A stretch of 64,000 bases of DNA from positions 48,003,127-48,067,126 of the forward strand of contig NC_080043.1 in the NCBI RefSeq assembly GCF_012489685.1, read 5' to 3'. A program made the position numbers and the translations under genes. Origin of the DNA: Lotus japonicus (Eukaryota > Streptophyta > Magnoliopsida > Fabales > Fabaceae). Under the pieces are notes generated by a model that was given only the letters and a program-made list of their open reading frames with translations, searched no databases and was not told the DNA's origin. Positions 20,781 through 34,269 of the stretch are shown in pieces. Position 1 is the first letter of the stretch. The number at the start of each line of letters is the position of its first letter.

Positions 20781-23100
20781 AATAACTTACTCTTTTCTCT
20801 TTGAAGCGAGTGTGACGCGCCTAACTTGTATTTACGACCTAGACTATGATCTTATGATTATTATCCCTAGTAGGACCTTATTCGAAGTTGCTCATGTTTT
20901 AACTATAGGAGTTACACGAGGTTGGGAATAGCACACTAAGTCTAGAAAGTAGCCTTCCACCGATGCGATTATGAGGAAGCTAGTAGCTGAAGAACGAATC
21001 TTAGGGAGATTGCGTATGGGTAGTATACGTGTCATGTTGAGGGTGTGTAGTTCCGTAGCGGGATCATTAAAGGATTTAGTATCAGGATATTTGTGACTAC
21101 TGGAGGATAGGAACTCATTGACTGTTCCAGTGGGTTTTTCTAAATTTCCACCTTCGATGTATTAGGCCTGATCAACCTAATATTGAGGGGGTGATATTCG
21201 GAATCACAGCTGGTTATGGACTTTGATAGAAGGACGGGTAAGATGAATTTGAATTGATTGAGGATTAGTCGGATTTGGGAGGAAAGTTCGTGTTAAGCAT
21301 TAAATTGTAAAAGATTAAGATTTGAATCTGTGGAAGTCGATGAGTGTCGTATAGACATTGATTGGTTAGTTCGTGTGATTACTCCAAGTAGAGGTAGACT
21401 AAGTCAAGAGGTTTAATGCCGGAAAAGTATTAAGTAGTTTCTCGGAAGTTATGAAGTCATAGGTTATGTGATTGCTGAGGGGAGTTGTTAGAGACTAAAT
21501 AAGTTGGATTTAATCATGTTTTACATGAAACCTTGATGGTAGCGAGATTGAGAAGAATTAGCTCTGAACTAGATTGTTATAGTCGAGTTCGAGGAATAAG
21601 TTTTGCTAAGCGTTTGATTAATATGTGGAGACATTATAGTCTTAAGTGATGAATTTTCGCTTGAAAAGTGTTGAATTAATGATTAAGTTGGAGAAAGAAA
21701 GTTTTAGCATAAGTTGAATACTTGAGGTTGTTGATATGGATTCCAAAGAAATATGCTGAGATTACTAAGTGAGATATACTAAGTTGGATTGAAATCTTAG
21801 GGTTAAGATTGAATCTTGAGAGCCGAGAATCACGTACGAGTAGGAAATCTTATGGTTGTAGGTGTGACAATAGGAGTTGAATCTTAGAAGATTGAAGACC
21901 TGAAGGTGAGTTTCGGGTTAAGACCATTGAGGTGTAATATAAGAGTGATCTTGAAGTAAATGAATCTTGGGTTGTGTAGGGTGATAAGGTTGGTTATAAG
22001 TTGGTGATCGATTGATGTTGATCATGAGGTTGCAGACATAATGAGTCATGTGATATGATTTGAATGATGTTAGCATAATAAGTTGTGGATGTGAAAGCAT
22101 GACGACACTGGTCAGGTCGTTTGGGTAAGTGAAGGAGTTATAGTTTTTAAGAAACGGATATCCATTTAAGAAGTATTGAAGGATTAAAGGTCATTAGAGG
22201 ACCAAACTTGGTGAAGGTTTAGGTTTTAAATCTATGAATGTCTGTCTAAGGTGTGTAGGACTCGAAATTTGTCAGAATTTGATTGAGAGATTAAGAAGTT
22301 GAGTGACGAGATGGTGATGGAGTGACAAAAAGGAAAGTGTTAGTATTAAGATGAATACTTGAAGTTGTTATGTTTGGACAAGTTCCTCAGAGTCTAAGAG
22401 GGAATGAAACTTTGTTATGGATTTTGATGGTGCACATTACGGGTAACAAGTGAATTTTGCTAAAGTTGAATAAGAATCCTAGGGCTAAGGTTGTCCTAGA
22501 GAGCTGAGATTCCTGTACACATAAGAGATTTGGTGGTGTTAGCGGTTACGGTAAGAGTTAAATCTCAGAATGTTGAAGGATAGGATGATAAGATGGCTAG
22601 TTAAGTCCCTTGAGGTATAGTTATGATTTAATCTTCTAGAGGATAAGTCTCGATTGGTGCGAGGTGTTAGGGATTTCAGTAAGTGTAAATAGGTTTGAGT
22701 GAGGGAAGTTCTAAGGAAGAAGACGATAATAATGGATTGTTAGATATTAAGAAGAGGATTATCTTATAAGTTGTTGATAACTTGATGTTGAAGGGGATAA
22801 GATTAGTGAAGGACAAGAAATAAGGACATAAGTCGATTTTTAATTCGAATGGTGACTAAGTAGGAGATTGATTTCATTGTGCGAGTGATGATAGTTACGA
22901 AGTTGGATGTGACGTTAATGGACTATTAGATTCCAACGCAATATTTCGTCTAGGAGTTATCGAACGGACAAGTGGAGTTTTGGACTGTAGATGAAGATCA
23001 CGAGGACGAGTTGAGTATTTACCTTGAGATGACAGAGAGGCACCGAGTTTAAGAAGAATTTCGGACGACCGAAAGTAAAGAAGTAAGTGGCTAAGGTTGT
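20781..23100 (+). other. Element A non-coding internal region, unit 1
   Basis: About 2.3 kb rich in A, T and G with stops in all frames and no ORF I can support. A block at about 21080-21230 (GGAACTCATTGACTGTTCCA, then ATTGAGGGGGTGATATTCGG) is strongly conserved in element B (37400-37545) and partly in C (near 48460). The reverse transcriptase and RNase H expected here are absent or unrecognisable. Confidence 0.7.
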
Positions 23101-23104
23101 ACGA

Positions 23105-23360
23105 CTGCACGGAGTGCCAACCGGTATCATTTCAAGCAGAGATCCGACGCAAAGTGATCGAGCCAGACGACATGAAGTTGAATGATGGTTTGTCTTTTGA
23201 GACACCGACAGTTAGCAGTGGGGATAGAAGAGTGAAACAGTTAAGGGAAAAACAGCTTGCTTAAGTAAAGGTTATGAGGAACAATGACACGGGCAATGCT
23301 ACATGGGAATTGGAAGACCAGATCAAGGAGCTGTATTCCGGAATTTTCTCAGAACTCTGA
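23105..23360 (+). pseudogene. Element A integrase and chromodomain tail, unit 1 (decayed)
   Basis: GVPTGIISSRDPTQSD (23111 onward) resembles the integrase core around its second catalytic Asp. After a frame change, 23154-23360 reads IEPDDMKLNDGLSFE, then RRVKQLREKQLA, a stop, VKVMRNNDTGNATWELEDQI and a final LYSGIFSEL. This is the C-terminal integrase and chromodomain pattern of plant chromoviruses (an ATWELE core). It is the main evidence for the chromovirus origin. Most of the integrase between is missing. Confidence 0.8.
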
Positions 23361-23385
23361 GTTTCGAGGACGAAACTTTCTTTTT

Positions 23386-23397
23386 GGAGGGGAGTAT
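23386..23397 (+). other. Element A polypurine tract, unit 1
   Basis: GGAGGGGAGTAT directly precedes LTR copy 2 at 23398. The copy before LTR 3 is at 30522-30533. Elements B and C have GGAGGGTAGTAA at the same place. Confidence 0.85.
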
Positions 23398-26300
23398 TGT
23401 AAGACCTGGATTTTCAGAACAAGCTAGTTTCCGACTCACGCGTAGAATCAGTGTAAGCGTGACAGGAGTTTGATATTTGAGGAAGATTAATGAAGAAGAA
23501 AGTTCAGGAATTGCTTGAGGAATGTTGCGTAGTTGTTTTCGGAGTTAGTGCGAGTCGTCTGCACACTTGCCTTAGGGCGAGCGTGTCCAGAATAGGCTAT
23601 TTCGCTCTTAAAGCAACGTTTTGAGTGAGATTTCGAACTCTCGGAAAATTTAAAGATTCTCTTTATTTTTCCATCGACCAGCGTTTCATTTCGGAACTCT
23701 GGACTGTACGCACGATAGGTTTCACTTTTCGGATGTCCGCCGACGCTAATTTCTTTGCTTCGAAACCCTATTTTCGAGCAATGGATGAAGACTTTTTCTA
23801 TTCGGGACTTCTAACGAAGATTCCGTCCGCGTTGCCAGATTTGTTTCAACGTTTCCAATCTTTCTTCAGAAGGAAGTTTTGTCGTCCGGCGATCACAGCA
23901 AAAAGTAGTTTTTCGGGACAGATTTAACTTACACCGCTTTTGAGATTTTCGATATCGTTTTTCCCATATCATAGATATTTGTTTTGAGTTCTGGATTTCT
24001 GACGCCAGAATCTCTCTTAGAATTCCTTGGTGAACGTGCTGCAAAAATCGGAATCGCGAAATTTTCATTTTCCCGCGATTTCGCCCGCTTATAAATAGCG
24101 CGAAAAAGCAAAATCCTCTCATTTCTTTCCTCAAAGGGCCGCGAGTTTGGAGAGCAAGGGAGAAGAGGAATTTTCGCGAAATCTTGACCAATCTTCGTGC
24201 AGTTCGTCCCTACTTCTAGGTATCAAGGTAACTAACACGATTCCTACCTCTGATTGTTGTTTCTGTTGCGTTTCTGAAGCCGTTTCTGTGCTCTAAGTTT
24301 TGAGCTTTTTCTAAAATTGTCCGATTTCTCTGATTTCTCGCTTGGGTTATGTTCCTTATGTTCCCCTGAGTCTAAAACCTCTGTCAGTAAACTCTGATTG
24401 CGATTCAGTTGTCCAGGATCTGAAAAATTGACTCAAAACTCTTTTTGTCTCACATTTCGAAACTTTATTGTCGTAAAGCTATAATCTGACTTCGTGCCTT
24501 TAGGATTTGTTGTCACGGATGTCATGAGGATCGTTACTGTCAAATCTGTTTTCAGAACTGATAACTTTGAAGTTTTGAGCCTTTATTTTGGACCAAAATG
24601 CCCCTGCGTAGTCGTATTTTCGACCCGATTGTCCGAAAATTGTTCTGACAGTTTCTTTGCCTTAGTTTTACCCTAAAACTACCTTGTAAACTGATTTGAT
24701 CGAAGAAAAAGAGCCGAAGCCCTTTTTCCTTTGAGGCTGTGGACTATTTCCTTTAGGGGGGAGTTTTTCGGTTTCGAAAACTTGTCTTTTCGTACCTGAT
24801 TGTCCTATTCTGAAGCTTTAATGCTTTGTCTATCGTTTATGTATTGTTTTGCGATCGAACTAATCGATTTTGTTTGGTTTCTGCTTTGTTTTTCTCCGAG
24901 GTTCAGTTGAAGGAACTTTGGAATACTCAGAGCAATTGTTTGAGGAGAACTTTGTTTGCGAAGCTGGAACAGCTCGAGGTTAGGGCAACTTACTATATAT
25001 TAGCTATGAATGCATGATAGGCGTCGATCAATTCGACTTATGCTTTACTTTGATGTTGATTATGTTGATGAACTGATGTTGTGATGTTGTGCTTTGTTGG
25101 ATTGTGCGTTTTGACGCGACTTCGGAGTGGAGATTCATTGATCTGGTGATCTTTGATGTTTCGGGTTGGATGAGCAACCCTAGGCAAGTTCAAACGAGGG
25201 GTTTGGGACTTAGCCATTTGTTGGGATTCGTTGGTTTACTTAGACTTTCCCCGGGAAACTTCTTTTGGGTGGTTGGTTTTCGGAAAACCTAGAATGAATA
25301 GAATTTTGTAAACTAAAGACTTGGGAAACCTAGATTTTGAGAAATAAACTCATAACCTGACTAATCTGAATTAAAATCATTTTTATTAATGTTTAAGTAT
25401 AGGAAAACTGAAGGGGAAAATATTTACGAAAGACGAGGAAAAGTCGACCTTTGTTGTGAGTTATTGGAATTGGGGAAAGCCACTAAGGTGAGCTATGGTG
25501 ATGATTGAAAGTCACCGAGTACTTTACGTACTCTTGTTGATGGGGTTGTGTTGTATTGACCGACACTAATCCCTTGGGTTCTCTTGTTGTTGGAGCGGTG
25601 TTGTATTGACCGACACTTACTCCGAGTTGTGTTGTATTGACCGACACTAACTCATGGGTTTGTTGAGATTGGGTTGTGAGCTAAACACTTTCGTGGTAAG
25701 GGCGATTCGTTGTTTGGCTAACCACGTTGCATTCAATCGGGTGAATAACGGGAATGGTTCACCTGTGCATATCATGGTGAATAACGGGAATGGTTCACCT
25801 TGCATTAATGATGAATAACGGGAATGGTTCATCATTCGGTGAATAACGGGAATGGTTCACCAAGGATGAATAACGGGAATGGTTCATCCAGGATGGATTT
25901 CATCCAGGATGGATAACGGGAATGGTCCATCCATAGTGAAAATGCTTCACTTGTGGCGAACGGGAACGCGTCACAAATCCGGATACATATTGTGCATTTC
26001 ACGCATACATTCATGCTGACTGAGATTGTGTGCTGTTTGTTTATTGAAGCAATGTTAGAGCCATAACATGCTAGGATTGTTTATATGTATATATATCAAC
26101 ATATATCTATACCCCATATCACATGTTGTGTGTATATCTACTTATTGCTGTGAGTTGACCCTAGCGCCTTGGCTTTGTTTGTATGTTTGTGTTTGGGCGG
26201 TCGGCCTGCTGCCAGATGTCGATGGCCGACTGGTGTTCGATGGTCTCTCCCTCGGGGGGGATCAGATATGAGCTTGTGGATCGGGATGCCCCCACCGCTT

Positions 26301-26922
26301 GGGTGATCGATGTTGGGGGTCATCGAGTGACGTACCGGGGAAGGGTCATGGAGGACCGGACTGACGAGTGTGAACATCTGACGAAAGGAGTTCTACGACG
26401 CATGGAGCTGAGCTTCAACTTGCCGTCTTCAGTTCGCCGAGGACTCGGATGTGTGAGCAGTTATGGGTTGGTAGAGTTAGGCAGGCGTCATATTTGTGTA
26501 GAGCTCTGATTCGTTTTGCTTTTGGGACGGGGTAGGTTCCCGACGCATGGCTTTTGTGTGGTTCTCTTATTGAGGGATCACAGTGAGTCAGTCGGACTAT
26601 AGGGGTCGTTGCTTAGGCCATTTTGAGGCCGACTTTCTCCCAGTGGATTGTAATTATAACCTTTTCACTCACACTTATGGATCTGTAACTATTTGCCTAC
26701 GGGCACACTACTTTGGAGTCACTGCGAGTGCGCGTGACATGGGAGTGCAGCTGAGGCTGTACATGTGTATATATTTGTGTGTTGGTTAGTTTAGTGGTTG
26801 GGTTTTGTCTTTAATTTCTATTGCTTGATTTAAAAGGTATCAAACGAAAAAAAAATTACCTGTTTTCAGCGTGAAGTCTATTTTTGGTTACTAAAGTGAC
26901 ACCTGGAAATCGGGGTGTTACA
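23398..26922 (+). repeat. Element A LTR, copy 2 (shared middle LTR)
   Basis: It is 3525 bp, the same length as copy 1, and serves both units. It has a TATA box at 24090-24098, hairpin arrays at 25548-25977 and a small ORF at 26216-26509. Its substitutions against copy 1 are shared with copy 3 (for example G at 23756, D at WVIDVGG). Confidence 0.93.
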
Positions 26923-26925
26923 TTG

Positions 26926-26937
26926 TGGTATCAGAGC
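26926..26937 (+). other. Element A primer-binding site 2, initiator tRNA-Met
   Basis: TGGTATCAGAGC, three bases after the end of LTR copy 2. Confidence 0.93.
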
Positions 26938-27130
26938 TTAGTCGAGTCTTTTGGGAGTCTTTGGGGAATAGGTCTTCTGTGCTAGGTTGTGTGACTCTGC
27001 AAAGAGTGAAAATTGATTGTCTGCAGAGCGATTTTCGCTCTAATTGTTTGCGTTACTACTTAATCGGATTGAGTGGTTGTCTAGTGCTACTGTATGGTTA
27101 GTACTAATTGGGCGTATGATGGGACATAGG

Positions 27131-27916
27131 ATGGTGGACCTTAACCGGATGGCGGAGGCAATGGCTACACTGATCGAGGAAATGATGAACCAGGCGGCGG
27201 AAGACGCTTATATGAGTGCTGAAGAGGCTGCACGTGAGCATCACCAACGATTGATGGCGACGGCGATGTATCAACAAAGAGGAATGAACCGAACAGGAGC
27301 TGGGGGACCAATAAGGTCAGGATCTCAAGGCTACAACAGAAGGGAGAGCTACCATCAGTGGGGACCGTATCAGCGTTTCAAGGGAAGAGATCTTATCTCA
27401 AGAGTCTACAAACCAACGGTTGCTGATACTGGAGGGGAGCCAGTTGGTGACAAAGGTGTGACATGTACTCGTTGTGGAAAGTTTGGGCATTTTGCTAACA
27501 AGTGCTCAGTGACTGGATGGAGATGCTTCAAGTGTAACCGAGAGGGGCATCTAGCTGTGAACTGCAAGACACCCCAGGAGGAAACGTCTGATAGTAAGAT
27601 GAAAGGGAATGATGCTACCGAAGGGACATGAAACAAGACTTCGGGAAGAGCAGTGACGTGTTACAGGTGCAGGGAAGTAGGGCACTATGCTAGTAAGTGC
27701 AAGATCAAGGGAAAACTATGCTTTAATTGCAACCAACCGGGACATTTCTCCAGAGATTGTAAGGCACTCAAGGGCGAATCATCAGGGAATGTTGGGAAAG
27801 GAAAACAATTTGCTACAGAGGAAAGGATTCATACCAAGGAGGGGGCAAGAGCTGAGGAGTTGAACGAGGAAGAACGTGGGAACGATGGTAATATTTTAAC
27901 TGTTCTTTTATTCTAG
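27131..27916 (+). pseudogene. gag: Element A gag, unit 2: same deletion, four zinc knuckles and stop
   Basis: The protein sequence is identical to unit 1, including the capsid deletion and the TGA at 27629-27631. The identity shows that the lesions preceded the tandem duplication. Confidence 0.85.
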
Positions 27917-30236
27917 AATAACTTACTCTTTTCTCTTTGAAGCGAGTGTGACGCGCCTAACTTGTATTTACGACCTAGACTATGATCTTATGATTATTAT
28001 CCCTAGTAGGACCTTATTCGAAGTTGCTCATGTTTTAACTATAGGAGTTACACGAGGTTGGGAATAGCACACTAAGTCTAGAAAGTAGCCTTCCACCGAT
28101 GCGATTATGAGGAAGCTAGTAGCTGAAGAACGAATCTTAGGGAGATTGCGTATGGGTAGTATACGTGTCATGTTGAGGGTGTGTAGTTCCGTAGCGGGAT
28201 CATTAAAGGATTTAGTATCAGGATATTTGTGACTACTGGAGGATAGGAACTCATTGACTGTTCCAGTGGGTTTTTCTAAATTTCCACCTTCGATGTATTA
28301 GGCCTGATCAACCTAATATTGAGGGGGTGATATTCGGAATCACAGCTGGTTATGGACTTTGATAGAAGGACGGGTAAGATGAATTTGAATTGATTGAGGA
28401 TTAGTCGGATTTGGGAGGAAAGTTCGTGTTAAGCATTAAATTGTAAAAGATTAAGATTTGAATCTGTGGAAGTCGATGAGTGTCGTATAGACATTGATTG
28501 GTTAGTTCGTGTGATTACTCCAAGTAGAGGTAGACTAAGTCAAGAGGTTTAATGCCGGAAAAGTATTAAGTAGTTTCTCGGAAGTTATGAAGTCATAGGT
28601 TATGTGATTGCTGAGGGGAGTTGTTAGAGACTAAATAAGTTGGATTTAATCATGTTTTACATGAAACCTTGATGGTAGCGAGATTGAGAAGAATTAGCTC
28701 TGAACTAGATTGTTATAGTCGAGTTCGAGGAATAAGTTTTGCTAAGCGTTTGATTAATATGTGGAGACATTATAGTCTTAAGTGATGAATTTTCGCTTGA
28801 AAAGTGTTGAATTAATGATTAAGTTGGAGAAAGAAAGTTTTAGCATAAGTTGAATACTTGAGGTTGTTGATATGGATTCCAAAGAAATATGCTGAGATTA
28901 CTAAGTGAGATATACTAAGTTGGATTGAAATCTTAGGGTTAAGATTGAATCTTGAGAGCCGAGAATCACGTACGAGTAGGAAATCTTATGGTTGTAGGTG
29001 TGACAATAGGAGTTGAATCTTAGAAGATTGAAGACCTGAAGGTGAGTTTCGGGTTAAGACCATTGAGGTGTAATATAAGAGTGATCTTGAAGTAAATGAA
29101 TCTTGGGTTGTGTAGGGTGATAAGGTTGGTTATAAGTTGGTGATCGATTGATGTTGATCATGAGGTTGCAGACATAATGAGTCATGTGATATGATTTGAA
29201 TGATGTTAGCATAATAAGTTGTGGATGTGAAAGCATGACGACACTGGTCAGGTCGTTTGGGTAAGTGAAGGAGTTATAGTTTTTAAGAAACGGATATCCA
29301 TTTAAGAAGTATTGAAGGATTAAAGGTCATTAGAGGACCAAACTTGGTGAAGGTTTAGGTTTTAAATCTATGAATGTCTGTCTAAGGTGTGTAGGACTCG
29401 AAATTTGTCAGAATTTGATTGAGAGATTAAGAAGTTGAGTGACGAGATGGTGATGGAGTGACAAAAAGGAAAGTGTTAGTATTAAGATGAATACTTGAAG
29501 TTGTTATGTTTGGACAAGTTCCTCAGAGTCTAAGAGGGAATGAAACTTTGTTATGGATTTTGATGGTGCACATTACGGGTAACAAGTGAATTTTGCTAAA
29601 GTTGAATAAGAATCCTAGGGCTAAGGTTGTCCTAGAGAGCTGAGATTCCTGTACACATAAGAGATTTGGTGGTGTTAGCGGTTACGGTAAGAGTTAAATC
29701 TCAGAATGTTGAAGGATAGGATGATAAGATGGCTAGTTAAGTCCCTTGAGGTATAGTTATGATTTAATCTTCTAGAGGATAAGTCTCGATTGGTGCGAGG
29801 TGTTAGGGATTTCAGTAAGTGTAAATAGGTTTGAGTGAGGGAAGTTCTAAGGAAGAAGACGATAATAATGGATTGTTAGATATTAAGAAGAGGATTATCT
29901 TATAAGTTGTTGATAACTTGATGTTGAAGGGGATAAGATTAGTGAAGGACAAGAAATAAGGACATAAGTCGATTTTTAATTCGAATGGTGACTAAGTAGG
30001 AGATTGATTTCATTGTGCGAGTGATGATAGTTACGAAGTTGGATGTGACGTTAATGGACTATTAGATTCCAACGCAATATTTCGTCTAGGAGTTATCGAA
30101 CGGACAAGTGGAGTTTTGGACTGTAGATGAAGATCACGAGGACGAGTTGAGTATTTACCTTGAGATGACAGAGAGGCACCGAGTTTAAGAAGAATTTCGG
30201 ACGACCGAAAGTAAAGAAGTAAGTGGCTAAGGTTGT
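27917..30236 (+). other. Element A non-coding internal region, unit 2
   Basis: Copy of 20781-23100, offset 7136. No ORF is supported. Confidence 0.7.
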
Positions 30237-30240
30237 ACGA

Positions 30241-30496
30241 CTGCACGGAGTGCCAACCGGTATCATTTCAAGCAGAGATCCGACGCAAAGTGATCGAGCC
30301 AGACGACATGAAGTTGAATGATGGTTTGTCTTTTGAGACACCGACAGTTAGCAGTGGGGATAGAAGAGTGAAACAGTTAAGGGAAAAACAGCTTGCTTAA
30401 GTAAAGGTTATGAGGAACAATGACACGGGCAATGCTACATGGGAATTGGAAGACCAGATCAAGGAGCTGTATTCCGGAATTTTCTCAGAACTCTGA
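30241..30496 (+). pseudogene. Element A integrase and chromodomain tail, unit 2 (decayed)
   Basis: Copy of 23105-23360 with the same stop before VKVMRNND. Confidence 0.8.
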
Positions 30497-30533
30497 GTTT
30501 CGAGGACGAAACTTTCTTTTTGGAGGGGAGTAT

Positions 30534-33500
30534 TGTAAGACCTGGATTTTCAGAACAAGCTAGTTTCCGACTCACGCGTAGAATCAGTGTAAGCGTGACA
30601 GGAGTTTGATATTTGAGGAAGATTAATGAAGAAGAAAGTTCAGGAATTGCTTGAGGAATGTTGCGTAGTTGTTTTCGGAGTTAGTGCGAGTCGTCTGCAC
30701 ACTTGCCTTAGGGCGAGCGTGTCCAGAATAGGCTATTTCGCTCTTAAAGCAACGTTTTGAGTGAGATTTCGAACTCTCGGAAAATTTAAAGATTCTCTTT
30801 ATTTTTCCATCGACCAGCGTTTCATTTCGGAACTCTGGACTGTACGCACGATAGGTTTCACTTTTCGGATGTCCGCCGACGCTAATTTCTTTGCTTCGAA
30901 ACCCTATTTTCGAGCAATGGATGAAGACTTTTTCTATTCGGGACTTCTAACGAAGATTCCGTCCGCGTTGCCAGATTTGTTTCAACGTTTCCAATCTTTC
31001 TTCAGAAGGAAGTTTTGTCGTCCGGCGATCACAGCAAAAAGTAGTTTTTCGGGACAGATTTAACTTACACCGCTTTTGAGATTTTCGATATCGTTTTTCC
31101 CATATCATAGATATTTGTTTTGAGTTCTGGATTTCTGACGCCAGAATCTCTCTTAGAATTCCTTGGTGAACGTGCTGCAAAAATCGGAATCGCGAAATTT
31201 TCATTTTCCCGCGATTTCGCCCGCTTATAAATAGCGCGAAAAAGCAAAATCCTCTCATTTCTTTCCTCAAAGGGCCGCGAGTTTGGAGAGCAAGGGAGAA
31301 GAGGAATTTTCGCGAAATCTTGACCAATCTTCGTGCAGTTCGTCCCTACTTCTAGGTATCAAGGTAACTAACACGATTCCTACCTCTGATTGTTGTTTCT
31401 GTTGCGTTTCTGAAGCCGTTTCTGTGCTCTAAGTTTTGAGCTTTTTCTAAAATTGTCCGATTTCTCTGATTTCTCGCTTGGGTTATGTTCCTTATGTTCC
31501 CCTGAGTCTAAAACCTCTGTCAGTAAACTCTGATTGCGATTCAGTTGTCCAGGATCTGAAAAATTGACTCAAAACTCTTTTTGTCTCACATTTCGAAACT
31601 TTATTGTCGTAAAGCTATAATCTGACTTCGTGCCTTTAGGATTTGTTGTCACGGATGTCATGAGGATCGTTACTGTCAAATCTGTTTTCAGAACTGATAA
31701 CTTTGAAGTTTTGAGCCTTTATTTTGGACCAAAATGCCCCTGCGTAGTCGTATTTTCGACCCGATTGTCCGAAAATTGTTCTGACAGTTTCTTTGCCTTA
31801 GTTTTACCCTAAAACTACCTTGTAAACTGATTTGATCGAAGAAAAAGAGCCGAAGCCCTTTTTCCTTTGAGGCTGTGGACTATTTCCTTTAGGGGGGAGT
31901 TTTTCGGTTTCGAAAACTTGTCTTTTCGTACCTGATTGTCCTATTCTGAAGCTTTAATGCTTTGTCTATCGTTTATGTATTGTTTTGCGATCGAACTAAT
32001 CGATTTTGTTTGGTTTCTGCTTTGTTTTTCTCCGAGGTTCAGTTGAAGGAACTTTGGAATACTCAGAGCAATTGTTTGAGGAGAACTTTGTTTGCGAAGC
32101 TGGAACAGCTCGAGGTTAGGGCAACTTACTATATATTAGCTATGAATGCATGATAGGCGTCGATCAATTCGACTTATGCTTTACTTTGATGTTGATTATG
32201 TTGATGAACTGATGTTGTGATGTTGTGCTTTGTTGGATTGTGCGTTTTGACGCGACTTCGGAGTGGAGATTCATTGATCTGGTGATCTTTGATGTTTCGG
32301 GTTGGATGAGCAACCCTAGGCAAGTTCAAACGAGGGGTTTGGGACTTAGCCATTTGTTGGGATTCGTTGGTTTACTTAGACTTTCCCCGGGAAACTTCTT
32401 TTGGGTGGTTGGTTTTCGGAAAACCTAGAATGAATAGAATTTTGTAAACTAAAGACTTGGGAAACCTAGATTTTGAGAAATAAACTCATAACCTGACTAA
32501 TCTGAATTGAAATCATTTTTATTAATGTTTAAGTATAGGAAAACTGAAGGGGAAAATATTTACGAAAGACGGGGAAAAGTCGACCTTTGTTGTGAGTTAT
32601 TGGAATTGGGGAAAGCCACTAAGATGAGCTATGGTGATGATTGAAAGTCACCGAGTACTTTACGTACTCTTGTTGATGGCGTTGTGTTGTATTGACCGAC
32701 ACTAATCCCTTGGGTTCTCTTGTTGTTGGAGCGGTGTTGTATTGACCGACACTTACTCCGAGTTGTGTTGTATTGACCGACACTAACTCATGGGTTTGTT
32801 GAGATTGGGTTGTGAGCTAAACACTTTCGTGGTAAGGGCGATTCGTTGTTTGGCTAACCACGTTGCATTCAATCGGGTGAATAACGGGAATGTTCACCTG
32901 TGCATATCATGGTGAATAACGGGAATGGTTCACCTTGCATTAATGATGAATAACGGGAATGGTTCATCATTCGGTGAATAACGGGAATGGTTCACCAAGG
33001 ATGAATAACGGGAATGGTTCATCCAGGATGGATTTCATCCAGGATGGATAACGGGAATGGTCCATCCATAGTGAAAATGCTTCACTTGTGGCGAACGGGA
33101 ACGCGTCACAAATCCGGATACATATTGTGCATTTCACGCAGACATTCATGCTGACTGAGATTGTGTGCTGTTTGTTTATTGAAGCAATGTTAGAGCCATA
33201 ACATGCTAGGATTGTTTATATGTATATATATCAACATATATCTATACCCCATATCACATGTTGTGTGTATATCTACTTATTGCTGTGAGTTGACCCTAGC
33301 GCCTTGGCTTTGTTTGTATGTTTGTGTTTGGGCGGTCGGCCTGCTGCCAGATGTCGATGGCCGACTGGTGTTCGATGGTCTCTCCCTCGGGGGGGATCAG
33401 ATATGAGCTTGTGGATCGGGATGCCCCCACCGCTTGGGTGATCGATGTTGGGGGTCATCGAGCGACGTACCGGGGAAGGGTCATGGAGGACCGGACTGAC

Positions 33501-34057
33501 GAGTGTGAACATCTGACGAAAGGAGTTCTACGACGCATGGAGCTGAGCTTCAACTTGCCGTCTTCAGTTCGCCGAGGACTCGGATGTGTGAGCAGTTATG
33601 GGTTGGTAGAGTTAGGCAGGCGTCATATTTGTGTAGAGCTCTGATTCGTTTTGGTTTTGGGACGGGATAGGTTCCCGACGCATGGCTTTTGTGTGGTTCT
33701 CTTATTGAGGGATCACAGTGAGTCAGTCGGACTATAGGGGTCGTTGCTTAGGCCATTTTGAGGCCGACTTTCTCCCAGTGGATTGTAATTATAACCTTTT
33801 CACTCACACTTCTGGATCTGTAACTATTTGCCTACGGGCACACTACTTTGGAGTCACTGCGAGTGCGCGTGACATGGGAGTGCAGCTGAGGCTGTACATG
33901 TGTATATATTTGTGTGTTGGTTAGTTTAGTGGTTGGGTTTTGTCTTTAATTTCTATTGCTTGATTTAAAAGGTATCAAACGAAAAAAAAATTACCTGTTT
34001 TCAGCGTGAAGTCTATTTTTGGTTACTAAAGTGACACCTGGAAATCGGGGTGTTACA
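30534..34057 (+). repeat. Element A LTR, copy 3
   Basis: It is 3524 bp. One base is missing in the first GGTGAA hairpin (near 32890, GGGAATGTTCACC). It ends TGTTACA and is followed by the second AGAAG. It holds arrays at 32684-33112 and a small ORF at 33351-33644. Confidence 0.93.
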
Positions 34058-34062
34058 AGAAG
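34058..34062. repeat. Target-site duplication of element A, right copy (AGAAG)
   Basis: Exact match to 16257-16261. The sequence then continues as LTR B (TGTCGTCGGATCC), as at 40501 in the intact copy. Confidence 0.95.
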
Positions 34063-34269
34063 TGTCGTCGGATCCAAGTGTTGAGATATTGAGAGGTTTT
34101 GAGTATGTTGATACTCTTGTGCTCTGGGAGCAGTTGTGTTGTTGGGCTATCTGAGAGATAAGCCGGGAAACGGGTAGTTTCCGAGCATGTTGATGCTCTT
34201 TGCTCGTTGAGCAGTGTTGACCATCGGATAGAGATGAGTCGGATGATTCGAGGAATCATCATGAGTTAA

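Larger units (their letters stand above)
16262..34057 (+). mobile_element. Element A: tandem LTR-internal-LTR-internal-LTR chromovirus array
   Basis: Three LTRs (16262-19786, 23398-26922, 30534-34057; 3525, 3525 and 3524 bp) alternate with two 3611-bp internal regions. The period is exactly 7136 bp and the units are nearly identical. Only the outermost ends are flanked by the AGAAG duplication, so this is one insertion that later gained a unit, most simply by unequal recombination between LTRs. Each internal region has a primer-binding site, a shortened gag, non-coding sequence and a decayed integrase/chromodomain tail. Confidence 0.93.
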
